Shown here in pieces: positions 50,863 to 64,000 of a stretch of DNA of 64,000 bases. The notes below the pieces were generated by a model. It saw only the letters and a list, made by a program, of their open reading frames with translations. It was not told the origin of the DNA and searched no databases. This stretch comes from Ciborinia camelliae (taxonomy: Eukaryota; Ascomycota; Leotiomycetes; Helotiales; Sclerotiniaceae). The number at the start of each line of letters is the position of its first letter. The first letter of the stretch is position 1. The translations under genes were made by a program, and so were the position numbers. The DNA lies in assembly GCA_025890175.1 (NCBI GenBank), contig JANPYM010000004.1, positions 202,984 through 266,983 on the forward strand. Direction: 5' to 3'.

Positions 50863-53800
50863 TATTGAACATATAGTATATGTATTATATGTATAAACTA
50901 AAGCTATTATATAAGAATTGTAGAATAGATAAAAGGTATTATATAATAAAGAAAATTAAGTTATTTTAGGTAATAAGGTAAATCTCGATTATTTATATTA
51001 TAATAAAGATAGTATAATAATATAATCTTTAATATCTTTTTTATAATTAGTAATTATTAAATTATATTTCAGATTTTATTAATTTTTATAATAATTTATA
51101 ATTATAATATTTATTTTTTAATAAAATTTAATTATTTTATATTATATAATATAATTATATTATAATATAAAAATATTTGAATTTCTTTTAAATATAATTA
51201 ATTATTTTTTTTTAATATTTAAATTTATTTTAGTACAATAAATAAAAAAATTAATTGGGATTAATTATTTAATTAAAATATTTATAATTTAATTAATATT
51301 AATTATTTAAAACATTTTAAATTTATTTCCATTTATTATATTATCTTTAATATAATATTATTTAATATTAATATATTTAGCCTTATTATAAAATTTGTTT
51401 TTCTTAATTTAATTAATATTGTTTTTATTATTTATAAATAATATTAAAATAAATAGTTTTATTTTTATATATTTTTTTAAATTTATAATTAGTTTTTTTA
51501 TTTATATAAATTTTTTAATATTTTCGTTTATAACAATTATTTTTATTTTTATAATATTTTAAAAAATAAATTTTTATTTAATTAATAATTAAATAATTAC
51601 TTTTTTATATTATATAATAATAATTTTTTATATAGATTTTCGATATTATTTTAAGTTTTATATCAAATTAGTATAAATTATATATTTGAAAAAAAATTAT
51701 TATAAACGATTAAAATATAAAATTTTAAGGGAAAAAGTTTTTGTAATATATTGAAATAAATATTTTGCGAGTATAAAATATTATATTTTGGGTAATTGTA
51801 TTATTTTTGTAAATTGTTTTATAATGAAAAAAGTATTTGATTAAATTGTATTTGATAAATAAATACAAAAATTTATTATTTGAAAATAAAGATTTTTTTT
51901 ATTATTAGAAAATAAATTATTAGAATTAATTTTATATATTATTATATTAAAAAACAAAAAAATCTTTTTAATATTAAAAAAATAAATTTCAAATTTTTTT
52001 AATATTTTTTTAATATAAGTTGAATTATAAATTTTTAGAGTATAATATTTTTTATTTTTTTTAATTTAGATATTAAAAAATATTTATATTAATTTAAAAT
52101 TTTTGTATTTCTATTTAGTATTAATTCTTTTTTTAATAAAATTAATAATTACATATTTATTAATTAATAATAAATTATTAAAGTATAATAAAAAAAATAT
52201 TTTTTTTTTAATAAAAAAATTTGAATTTATAAATAATAAAACTAATTTAATATTTTTCAAAAAGTTCTAAATAATAAATTATTATATTTGAAATATTTGT
52301 TTTAATTTATAAAAAGATTTTTTTAGTTTAAAACAAATATTCAAATTTTTTTTTAATATTTTTATAATTTTTAAAAAGATTTTTTTAAAAAATTAAAATA
52401 TTTTTATTAAAATTTTAATATTTATCAATTCATTATTTAAAAATATTATATTAATATTTATATTATTAATTTCAAGATTTTTAATAATAATCTTTATAAG
52501 TATAATTTGTAATATAAAATACCTACCAATTTTTATAAATATTTTTTTAAAATCAATACTTTTTTATTAAAAATAATTTTTGATTATAAATTATACCTTT
52601 TTTTTCTAATAATTTATTTAAATTGATTTAATTTATTTTTCAAAATTTATTTAAAAATTATTAATTTCATTTTTTTCGAAATTATTTGAAAAATTTTGAA
52701 AATGTTATTCTTTTATAAATTTTTTAATTCGAATTTGATAATAAATATTTATATTAAAACATTTTTTTATATAATATTTTTAAAATTTATTATTTTAATT
52801 AATATTTTAATATAAACTTACTTTTTAATATTATTAATATTTATTTTTAAAATTTTAATTTATTAAATAATTTAATTATTAAAAATTGCTTTTAAATTTT
52901 TTTTTATAAAAATTAAATTTTAATTAATTTTTTTATTTTGAAAAACAATTAAAAAAATAATATTATTTATTTTTTTATTTTTTTAAAAATTTTTTATTTA
53001 AAATAATAAGTTTTTTTTTTTGTTTATATTAAATATAAAAGTTTATAGATTTATATTAAATCGTTTTTTAATTAAAATATTTTTAAATAAAAAATTATAT
53101 TCATCGAAATTAATATTTATAATTTTAATAATTCTTTTAAAAAACAAATTTAATAATAAATATATATAATATTTTTTCATTTTTATAAAAATATAATTTT
53201 TTTTTAATATTCTTAATTTGAATTTTTTTATTAATTTTTTTAAATATTAAGAATTTTGAATAAATGTTTTGTAATCAAAAACTTAAAATTTTAAAAAGTT
53301 AAACAATTTGTTATAATATATTTCAAAAAAAATAATTATAAATAAAAATAAATTAATATTATTAAATAAAAATATACATATAAAAAACCGATTTATTAAT
53401 TAAATAATATATTTTATAATAATTTTTTATTAATCGATTTTTAATTTAATTTAAAATAATAAATTTTAAAATTTAATATTAATATTTTAAATTTCTTTTT
53501 TTGTAATATTATTTATAAAATATTTTTAAAAAAAAAAAAGATTCAAATTATTAATTAATTTTTCTAAATTTTTTTTAAAACTAAACATCAAATTTTTTAT
53601 TTTTATTATCAACTTATATAATTATAATTTTCGAATTAAATTTTTTTTTAATTATTTAGAATAAATCTATTAGTATTAAAATTATAATTATAATCTTTTT
53701 ATTTGAAATATATCAAATTTAATTAATTTAAATTATATTATTAATAATAATAATAAAATATTAATTTTTAATTAAAAAAATTAATTATATTTCAAAAAAA

Positions 53801-55596
53801 TTATAATAAATTTAATAAAATTTAATAAATATATAAATAACTATATATTTATTAAAATATTTTTTTATTTGTTTTGTAAAATAAAATTTATAAATTTTTT
53901 ATCTTTTTATCTTAATTTTATTATTAAATTTGAAATTAATTATACATTTCTTAAATTAATTTAATTAATTATAATTTAAATATTTAAAATGTTTGTAAAT
54001 AAATTTTATAGATATTTTATTTAAATTTATATTTTTATTATACACAATTAAAACAAATTATTAAAAAATATAAAAGCTTTTTAATTTTTTAATAATAAAA
54101 TATAATTAACCGAATTTTCAATACAATATAAAATCGTTTTCAAATATAATTTTATAATTAAAATTTATAAATAAACTAACAAAAATAAATTAAATAAAAT
54201 CAAATTTAAATACAAACTATATATTAAATAATATTATTGTTTTGATTTTAGTTTTTTTAAAAATAATATTTTTAATAAAAAAGTTATTAATAATTTTTAT
54301 ATTTCTAAAAATTGATTAATATTAAATATATTCCAAATTATTAATTTATTTAATAAAATATTAAAAAATATTAAAATCAAATATTTATTTAATTAAATTA
54401 ATTATATATATAATTAAATTAAAATAAATAATATTATTATATTAATTATTAATAAAACTAATTTTAATATTTTTATCTTTATTTTTATTTTTTTTATTAA
54501 TAAAACCTTTTTTATTACTTTTAATATTTTTTTAAGTTTTTATTAAAATATAATAGTTTTTTTAATAATATTTTATTTTCAAATAAAAATAATATTAATC
54601 CTTAATAATCTTATTAATATTATTTTTAAAATTATTGTTATCTTTGTTTCGATTATTTTATTTAAAATTATTATAATTATTATAACCTTAAAATTTATTA
54701 TATTATTTTTTTTTATTATATTTATATTATAATCCTTAATTATTAATAATATTTGCTATTATTATTATAACTAGTTTTTTTGTTATTATAAAAATAATTA
54801 TAACATTTTAAAAAAAAAAATTGAAATTAAAAACGAATATTTTAATTTATTATTATTTAAATAATTTAAAAATTTTAATCAAAAATTATTAAAAAACTTT
54901 TTTATTATTAATAATTCAAATATTAAAAAAGATTTATTATTAAAAATAATAAAGTTATTTAAAAAATTAATAAAATAATTAAATTTTAAAATTAAATTTA
55001 ATATAATAAAACTATTTTTTGATTTTTATAATAAATTATAAATACACTAAATTATTATTTTTTTTTAATACTTTTTATATACCAATAATATTAAAATTTC
55101 AAATAAAAAATATTAATATTAAATAATATATATTATTAATATTAAAATTTAAAATTAATAAAATATAATTATAATATTTTTTATAATTATTAAACAAATT
55201 TTTATTATCCAAAATATTTGATTTTTCTTTAATATCTTTTACAATATTAATAATTTTAATAAAAACTAATATCAAAAAAATCAAATTTTTAAATTCGCCT
55301 TAATTATTATCTTTAAATATAATTACCTTTCCCCATTTCGTAATAACAAAAAAAAAATCAAAAAAGATTATATTTATACTTAATATAATTATTAATAAAA
55401 TATAACTATATAAATTTCATAATTTATTAAATATATAATATATATATTATATATATAAATTAAAATTATTATATAAAAATTATAAAATAAATAAAAAATA
55501 TTGTACAATAAAAAAAATTAAGCTACTTTAGATAATAAGGTAGACCTCGGTCATCCATATTATAGTGAATATGGTATAATGATATAATCTTCAACA
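50863..55596 (-). mobile_element. Complete Ty1/Copia element C5, 4734 bp, TSD ACTAT
   Basis: The LTRs are 50863-51034 and 55425-55596, both 172 bp (long subfamily). ACTAT occurs at 50858-50862 and 55597-55601. Sequence on both sides belongs to the Helitron-like element. The interior is collinear with C3; the gag fragment is 55099-55284 and all else is broken. Mutation is heavy in the left LTR and lighter at the right end of the right LTR. Confidence 0.94.
55099..55284 (-). pseudogene. Copia gag fragment in C5
   Basis: A 61-codon frame (MIFLILVFIKII...) with the same extent as 3270-3455 and 42621-42806. It keeps more acidic residues (KDIKEKSNILDNK) than the C1 copy, consistent with less G-to-A change on the coding strand. 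Dead N-terminal gag piece. Confidence 0.6.
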
Positions 55597-55601
55597 ACTA
55601 T

Positions 55602-57129
55602 AACAAATCGCTTTTATATTCCTATTCCTCATTTTTTATTTCCTAATATTCTATATTTCCATTTTTTATTTTCCATTTTATATCCTATATTTCCTATATC
55701 TTATTTATTATATTATATATATATATAATTTTAAATAATATTATTATATATAATATTATTAAAAACAAATAAATTGTAAACAATATATTATTTAATTCTT
55801 ATTGGTTTATAGTAAGACTAATTGGTTAATTATAGAAATCATTTATCTATAAGTATTCAAAATATCAATTATATTATTTATTAATATTTAAACTATAAAA
55901 CAATTTATATAAATAATGTTTAGGTATTATTTAATTAATAACAAAAATCGGTTATAACAATATTAAAAATAGATACTTTTTTTAATATAGGGAAAATGTT
56001 TTTTTTTAATTAATTTTTTTTATTACGTTACGCTAAGAAAATTCTGAAAAAAATCATCTAGCAATCTAATCAAATTTTATACTTGTTATGGACTTAATTT
56101 TTCAAGAATTTTCTAGAACCGATCAAGGTCAAACTTTTTGTTTATTATTTTGTATTTACAAATAAAAAAATAAAAAGTTTTATAAATTTTTATATATTTA
56201 TTTAGATTTATTTAGATTTAAAATATAATTTTTTATAAAATTTATAATTCAATTATAAATATTTTTAATAATATTTAAATATTTAAAAAAATTGTTATAA
56301 ATTTTGATAAAAAAAAATATTAAAAAGAAAATTATAGAAATATTAATAAATTTAATTATTTTAAAAAAAATTATAAAAGTATTAATAAATTTAATTATTT
56401 TAAAATATTTAATTTTATAAGTTAAAATAAATGTAATAGTTTTTAAAGAATGTTTATTATTTAAATGTTTTTATTTGATTTTTGTTAAAGAAATTATAAC
56501 AAATTTTTTGAAAAGTTTTTCGGATAAAAAGATAGTAAATAAAAAAATAATATAAAAAGTATTATCAACTAAAGGATTTTTAGAATATAAAGGCTAATTA
56601 TTAATTTAAAAAAATTAGTTTTATATTTTTAAATATTAAAAAAATAAAAAAATCTTATTTCGTTATTATTTAAATATAAATCGATTATATTTTTATTTAA
56701 AAATAATATAATTTGTATATTTTTTCTATAATTATTTTATTAAATTAATATACTTTTCAAAAAAAAAATATTAATATTTATTATAATAATTTCATTTTTT
56801 ATTCAATATTAATTTGTTTTTTTGTTTTTAAAAAAATAAATATTAAAAAATAAAAAATGCGAAACGAAACGAAAATTTGTTAATATATTAAATTAAAAAG
56901 AATTTTAAAAATATTTATTTAATTTTATAAAGTTTTTATATAATAATATATATATACTCTTTATATTATTAAAAGTTTTTTTTGAAAAAATGTTTTCAAA
57001 ATTTTAAATAATTATAAAATCCTAATTTAAATAACAATAAATAAAGATATTTTCTTTAACTTTTTTTTATTTATAATAATTTTTTTTAGCTTTTTTTGCT
57101 TTTTTGGCTTTAAATATAGTTTTGGATAG
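55602..57129 (-). mobile_element. Helitron-like element copy 2, continued
   Basis: The reverse complement of about 17930-19570. 56030-56150 is visibly less mutated than its partner. It is cut by the start of repeat D at 57130; the 5' end is not seen. Confidence 0.6.
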
Positions 57130-57232
57130 TGTTGTGACAGGGGTCACCCCTGTCAGTCACGTGACCCTGTCACGTGCTTTCGCCTGCGCGCGCTAGCGCG
57201 GGCTAGGCGCGGCATGCGTCTATATTAGAATG
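57130..57232 (+). promoter_or_regulatory. GC-rich LTR-like promoter head of repeat D, copy 2
   Basis: Same E-boxes, inverted repeat and TATA-like TCTATATTAG as at 7348-7447. It differs from copy 1 by one 2-bp indel and one substitution in this part, none of them CpA to TpA. Confidence 0.8.
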
Positions 57233-60125
57233 CTCCCATCTGTACCCTTTTAATTAAAATATTATTAATATTATAATAAATTTTATATTTATTATTATTA
57301 ATTATTTTATTATTATATATATATATTTATTATTTTGAGATAAATTGATATTAATTAATGAATTTTATAAATTAGGAATTTAGGTTATAATTAGAAAAGA
57401 TTTAATTTTGTTATTATAAAGTATTATTAATATTTATATATAAACGATTTAGTTAAATGTTAATAAATATTTTTTATAAAATTAAAAAAAATTTAAGGGA
57501 TTTTAAATTTTAATTATTTTAGTATAAAAAATGTTATTAGTATTAAATATATTATTATAATTTAGGTATATTATTTTTGATATGGTGTTATTTGTTGAAA
57601 ATTAAATTTTATGTTTATTATATTTCAATTTAAGTTAAATAAAGATTTTATTATTATATTTTTTTTATTTTTATTTTTATTTTATTTATTTATTTATTTA
57701 TTTATTTGTATTTTTTGGTGTAATATAATTATTATATTTTTTTAAAAAAAAAATAATAAATAAAATTTATATATTTCTATTTTTATATTTTTTACTAATT
57801 CTTTATTAAAATCTAATTTTTTTAAAATATTTTATAAAGATTTATTATTTTTATATTTTTTGTTTATTATAAATTTGAATACTTTATTTTTCGATTTTAT
57901 TTTGTTTAATATTTATTTAGAATTTTTTGTAATTTCAAAAGCTATTATATATAAGCTTTATGGAAATATTGAATAGTTTAAATATTATAAATGTTTATTT
58001 AAAATAATTTATAATTGTTTGATTATAATATATAAATTTCGGATTTTTATATTTCTTTTTGTTAAAACTTTATATTTTATTTTTTGTTAATTTATTTAAT
58101 CAATAATAGTTTTTTTGTAAATCTAATTTAAAAAATTAATAAATTTTAAAACTTTAAAATTAATTAATAAATTTAAATTATTATTGATTTTTATAATCTT
58201 TAATTTATTTTTATTAAAATTAACTTCAAAATTTAATATTAAAATAACTTTTAATATTTTAAAGAAATATAGGTTTAATAAATTACATTTTAAAAATAAA
58301 TTTAATTTATTAAAAATTTTTATACAAAATATTTAAGGTTTTTTTTTAAATGATTTTAATATTAAAAAAAGAAATTTATTAATATCGATTTTTTATATAC
58401 TTTTAAAAACAATTTCAAATTATTCGATTTCGAAGTTTTCGAAAAAATCAATAAAATTGATTTAAGTTAAATATATATAAAACTTTGATATAACGAAATG
58501 TATATCGATTTGGATATTAAAATTTTTATTATTTTATTTAAATTATTATAATAAAAAGGTTTTATTAATTAAATTACAAAATAATTTTAATAAATAATTT
58601 ACAAAAAAAAAGAATTTTGATTTTAAAAAATTAATTATTTTTTATATTTATATATTTTTATATTTTTTATTTATATTTTTTTTATTTGTTAATTAAATTT
58701 AAAATTATTAATTATTAATAAATTTTCTAAATTTTTTTTAAAATAAAAAGAAGAGTTTAGTATAAATTTTTTTGATTATTTATTTAATTTTAAATTATTT
58801 TTTGTATTAATAAAATTATATTAAAATTTGAATTATAATTATATTTAAGAATTTTAATTTAAAATAAAGTATTTATGATTAGTTAAAAAATCTTCGAAAT
58901 TTATTTTACGATTATATTTTATATAATTTTTAATTTTATAATTGATTATAATATTATAATATATGGATATATTATGATTTATAAAGATTAATTTATATTA
59001 ATATATATAATTTTTGTTTTACGATATAGATTGGTATAAAACAAAGTTTGTGAATAATGTAATATTTTAAAAAAATATTTATATTTAATTTTCTTTTTTT
59101 TATTTCAAATAAATTTAATAAAATCAGTTTTGTTTTAAATAATAAGAATTTTTATTATTTATTTGTTAAAAGTAATTTTTGTTAAATTATAATTTATTAT
59201 TTGATATTGTTTTTTACAAAAATCAAAATCAATTATATAGTTATATTTTATTATTTTATAATTTATATATTATTTAATTTTATAATATTTTTATAATTTT
59301 ATCTTTATTTCTTTCAATTATATAATTTTTTTGTTATATTATTTATTTAATTAAAAAATTAGAATTTTAATATTAAAAATATTATAATTATATTTTTAAT
59401 ATAAATAAATTATATTTTAATAATATAAAATATTTTGAAATAAATATTAATAGTTTTATTTATAAATATATAATTTTTATTAATATTTATAAACGTTTAT
59501 AGATTCTTTATAATTAATAATTATAAATATTTTTAATTATATTAAAAGAATTAGTTTTAAGTTATTATTATTATAATATTATTAAATTATTTATTATTTT
59601 TGATATAATATATATTTATATAATTATATATTTTGAAAATAAAGATTATTAATAATTTATTTAAAATTAATAATACAAAATAATATTATAATTAATTAAA
59701 AAATAATAATTAAATAAGATTTATAACAAATATTTTAAATTTTTTTTTATTAAAATAAAAATTTTGTTTTATAAATTGTTTTTGAATTTTTAGAATAAAA
59801 GTTTTTTTTAAATCAAATTATTTAACGTTTATTGTATTATTAAATTATATAAAATTGTATATGTTTTTTTTTATATTAAACTTTAATTTTTTTTAATTAA
59901 ATTTATAATTAAATATTATTAATTAGAAATAAATTAATAAGAAAATAAAACAATTTTTTATAAATAAATATTTTTATTATAATAAAAATTAATTATTATA
60001 TAAAAATTTTCATAATTATTTTTAATTATTTTTTTATAAATAATAATAAATATATAATAATTTGTAATATAGATTTTAATTATGTTTTTAATATAAAAAT
60101 TTTAATATTTTTTATTTTGTTTATT
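57130..60125 (+). mobile_element. Repeat D copy 2
   Basis: The GC-rich head is 57130-57232, then AT-saturated sequence collinear with 7448-9437 and 20152-21190. It is uninterrupted and so shows the empty sites of the Helitron-like insertion (near 59265) and of the solo LTR (59282-59286). A short (ATTT)n near 57680-57710 is longer than in copy 1. The 3' limit is where the two copies stop matching. Confidence 0.72.
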
Positions 60126-62950
60126 TAAAAAATAAATATTAATATTATTATTATATAGGATTTGTAAAAGGATTTTTTAATTTTGATTTATATTAATTTT
60201 TTATTAATTTTTGTTATTTAAATAAAATTTGTTAATTTAAAAAAGTTTATTTAATAATTTATAAAAATAGTTTTTTTATATTATAATTAATTTAAAAATA
60301 TTGAAATATTTTATTATAAGGTTATAATAATTTTTAGTTTTTTAAAAAGTTTATAATATTAAGTTTAATTGGAATATTATAAAAAATATAAATATTATGT
60401 TTGAAATTAGTTTTATTATATTTGTAGGTTTTGTAATATTATTTTTATTGATTAATATAATTAAGTTTTATATTATATTAATTAATATATTATTTTTATT
60501 ATTATTAATAAATATAAATAAATTTTAAATTTATTATAATAATATTATAAATTAATTAATTAAAAAAAGAAATTTTAAAATAATTTATTTAATATTTTAT
60601 AAATTTAATTATATTTTTTTATATTGAAAAAATATTTTTGATTTATTTATATAAATATATTATTTAATTGAATTTGAATTATATTAATTATATTATTGTT
60701 TTAATTATTTATTGATTTGTAGATTTAATAAAATTTTTGAATATGTAAAATATAATATTGATTTTTAGATTTTTAAGGAAATTAATAAATTTTGTTATTA
60801 ATATTAGATTTATAATAATGTTTTAAATAAATTTAAATTTAATATTTATAATTCAATTAAATTTAATTATTTTATATATATTAATATTATATATTTAAAT
60901 AATAAATTTGTTTTTTATATTATTAATAAAAAAATTGATTATTAAATAACAAAATTTTTTGTTAATATTTTTGTAAAATATATTTGAAATGTTTTAAAAT
61001 ATTTTTGGATTAATATATATATTAGTTTTTTTAATAATATTATTTATAATATAAAAATATAGTTTGTTATTTAAGGATTTGTTTATAATATTATTTTTAT
61101 AGTTATTATAACGAAAATTATATTAATTAAAATTTATTGATTTATTGGTTTTATAGAATATTATTATAAATTATTTTGTAGAATATAAAAAATTATTAAT
61201 AATGAAATAAATAATATATTATTGTAAAATATAAAATTATAAATGGTTGTTAAGGTTATTAATAATATTGTTAATTTGAATGGATTAGTATTTATATTTT
61301 TGATATATAGTATATTTTTGAGAATGATAATTATAAATGTATTTGTTTTTAATATTATTTAATGTATTAAAATAATTTATAAGGTAATAAATTTTTTTTT
61401 ATATATTTATATTAAAAAATAGATTAATAATATATTTAATTAATGTAATAGTTTTGATATATTATTTATTTATAATTTATTATTTAATTTTAAGATTATA
61501 ATTTATAAAAAAATAAATTTAATAGTTTATAATAAATAAATTGGATTATATTAATTTATTAATATTAAAAATATTATATTTATAATTAAATTATTTTAAG
61601 AATTAATTTATTTTTGTATAATTTAAATTTGATTGTATTATAAAAAGTTGATTGAGATATTATTAAATATAGTAATAATCAAGTTTAAAAATATTTTTTG
61701 AATTAAAATTTCTTTTTAATTAAATTTTATATTATTAATTAATTAATTATAATTTTGATTATATAAATATATTTATTTTAAAATTGATTTTTAGATTAAT
61801 GAGATATAATTATAAATTATAATTTATATATAGAATAATTATAATATTTTTGTTTTAAATATTAATTTAAATTATTATATTAAATTATAATAAAAAAAAT
61901 TTATTAATTTTATCGAAAAACAAATTTTTTAGATTATAAATATTAATAAAATTTTGTAAAGTTAGAGAATTTTTAATTTTTGTTTTATTAATGAAATTAA
62001 AAATTTAAAGATAAATAAAGTTTTTGAAAAATTTAGATTGGTTATATAAATATATAATAATAATAAAAAATTATTCTTTTTATTTAATTATTTATAATCT
62101 AATAATACAATTAATATTTATTATTGATTTTTTATATTAATTTTCGAAAAAAAAGAATTTAATAATTTTATTTTAAAACATTTTTTAAATTTATATATAA
62201 TTTATTAGAAAAATAATTTAACTTTTTTATATTTATTTATTAATTAAAATAAAATTGTTATAAAAAAAGATATTTTTTGTTTATAAATTTTTTTATAGAA
62301 TATTTGAGATTAATAATTATTAATTTTATATATATTAAAATTATTATATTAATAAATTTAATATAATTGTTTTAATTTATAATGTATATTTATTTTATTT
62401 AATTATAAATAATTTCAATTTTATTGAATTATAAATTAATAATATTTTTATTATTGTTAATTTTATTTTTATAAAATTTAAATAAATTAAGTAGGATAAA
62501 ATTGAATTTTTTTTGAAATTTAAAAAACAAATAATTGTTAAAATATTTTTTTGGTTTAATAATTGTATTATTATTTAAATTTAAAAAAAATATATTTATT
62601 TGATTTAAAAAAACTAAATCAAACGAATTCGATTTGTTTAAATTTATTATTAAGATATATTAAAAAATAAAGGTAAAATACAAAAGAAAACTATTTCGAA
62701 AAATCAGTTTATTAATTAATAAATTTATATTGTTTATATTAATATAATTTTTTAATTAAAATTAATATATTTTTTTTTTGTTATATAAGTTATTAATTTT
62801 ATTAAAAAAAATGTAAAGTTTTTAAATAAACAATTTTAATAATAAAAAAACAATATTATAAAAAAATTTATATTTATATTTTTTAATATCAATTTTTTTT
62901 AATTTATTATATTTATTAATATATTATTTATTAATAATAAAAACTATTTT
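60126..62950. other. C-depleted tract, no gene recognised
   Basis: In 60121-61680 I count four C residues, while G is ordinary for the window (several per 60 bases). This is complete C-to-T conversion of the plus strand. It is probably decayed transposon sequence; short frames are shadows. Confidence 0.7.
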
Positions 62951-63360
62951 TTATAAATTAAATATATTATTGTATTAATTAATAAATTTCGAAATATTAA
63001 TATTTTTTATTAATTATTTATTAAATACAAAAAAATAATATATAATAAATTAATTACCAAACTTTATATTTTAATATTAAACTTTAATATTATTGTTATA
63101 TTCAAAAACATTATTAACAAAATTACATTAATTATTGTATTATTTATTATATATATCAATTTTAAATCATTTTACAATTATATTATAAAATTTAACATTA
63201 TTACAAAAAGAAAATTGATAATTAATATTATATATTTTTAACAATTTTACAAACAAAAAAAATTACAAAAATCAAATAAATTAATAATAATATTAATTCA
63301 ACTAATATTATAATTAAATCGAAATATTGTTTAATATTAATAAATCTTATTAATATTAAT
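62951..63360. other. G-depleted tract, no gene recognised
   Basis: The strand bias is the opposite of the preceding tract: C is retained in CA and CT, and G is rare. Confidence 0.6.
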
Positions 63361-63720
63361 TATTACTGTTGCAAGTTCGAATTTTAGGCATATACAGGGG
63401 GTATATGCCGGTGGTGCAGGGTGTCTAGTTGGTTAATACGCACTTTTCACTATAAATAGATTAAATATTAAGAGATAATAGTAGTTATATTATATATTTA
63501 TATACAATATATGAAATAGTATTATTGCGGTACAGAATCAAAAATCAGAATCGAAATGAAATGCCCCACTATATTGCTTTTTCCAACTGAAATTCGAACA
63601 AAGAATCGACCTTTCCTAATGCGGCGTTTCGAATTCTGAAAGAACCCCGTACGATTCGAATGATCGTACTAGGCACGTGTTCGCGTAGTTCGTACTACCA
63701 TACCGTACATTTAATTATAC
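63361..63720. other. Less AT-rich island with two perfect hairpins
   Basis: It contains GGCATATAC / GTATATGCC around AGGGG (63387-63409) and GTACGAT / ATCGTAC around TCGAATG (63649-63669). It keeps CpG and CpA and looks outside the RIP zone. AATGCCCCACTATATTGC near 63560 has a loose repeat ATATGCCCCCCTTAATAGC near 63845. No gene is recognised; this may be an isochore edge or an unmutated element. Confidence 0.6.
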
Positions 63721-64000
63721 CCTATATAATTAAATAAATATATAATTTATTAATTATTTAATTAATTAATTAATATATTTAATTAAATAAATAAATTATA
63801 TAATTAATTAAAAGATAGGTATTATATATAAAATTAAAATACAATATGCCCCCCTTAATAGCTTTCTCTTGAAAAAATAAGATAAAATAAAATAAAATGA
63901 AAAATGAATTTATAAAAATGAAATAAAATAAAATAAAATACGAATACATATATATAGCATATATAAATATCGATTTTATTTTTAAAATTAATATTTTTTA
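63721..64000. other. AT-rich tail with AATAA and AAATA simple repeats
   Basis: TTAATTAA-type and AAATAAAATAA-type low-complexity sequence with a short less AT-rich spot at 63846-63880. No gene is seen. Confidence 0.5.

Noticed and set aside
63376..63450. Possible tRNA (GTTCGAAT T-loop-like motif and TAGTTGGTTAA D-loop-like motif)
   Set aside because: The motifs are in the wrong order and no acceptor or T-stem pairing is found downstream of the D-like part.

Overview
No intact protein-coding gene, rRNA, tRNA or CRISPR array is visible. The window is extremely A+T-rich with two assembly gaps (21572-21581, 48170-48179) and reads as a nested transposon graveyard. The damage fits repeat-induced point mutation (RIP): CpA has become TpA, conserved Cys, His, Gln and Arg codons have become Tyr or stop, and the loss is often on one strand only over kilobases. 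Together with chromodomain Ty3/Gypsy, Ty1/Copia and probable Tad-type LINE remnants, this suggests an AT-isochore of a filamentous ascomycete. I cannot name the species.

Layout. 1-7347: a minus-strand Copia fragment carrying two solo LTRs, a LINE 5' end (1724), a plus-strand Copia (2978), a 1.6 kb satellite block and repeat E. 7348-21245: repeat D, split by a Helitron-like insertion (9438-20151) and a solo LTR (20180-20340). 21246-25560: minus-strand LINE with endonuclease remnants and a (TAC)n tail. 25590-26600: decayed unidentified minus-strand coding region with a Cys-rich end. 27360-31709: Copia 3' end, Gypsy 3' end with chromodomain and LTR, then a Copia fragment with an LTR inside an LTR. 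31715-50113: one plus-strand Copia split by a LINE (35816-49777, 12-bp target duplication), which holds a complete Copia (38434-43094), a 107-bp GC-rich palindrome and a 2.4 kb satellite cluster. 50114-57129: second Helitron-like copy (minus) holding a complete Copia (50863-55596). 57130-60125: second repeat D. 60126-63360: tracts almost without C, then almost without G. 63361-63720: a less AT-rich island with two hairpins.

The value of the window is its insertion history. Eight insertions keep readable 5-bp target duplications, one keeps a 12-bp duplication, and several have empty sites in paralogous copies here. Some short GC-rich LTR segments escaped the mutation that saturated everything around them.
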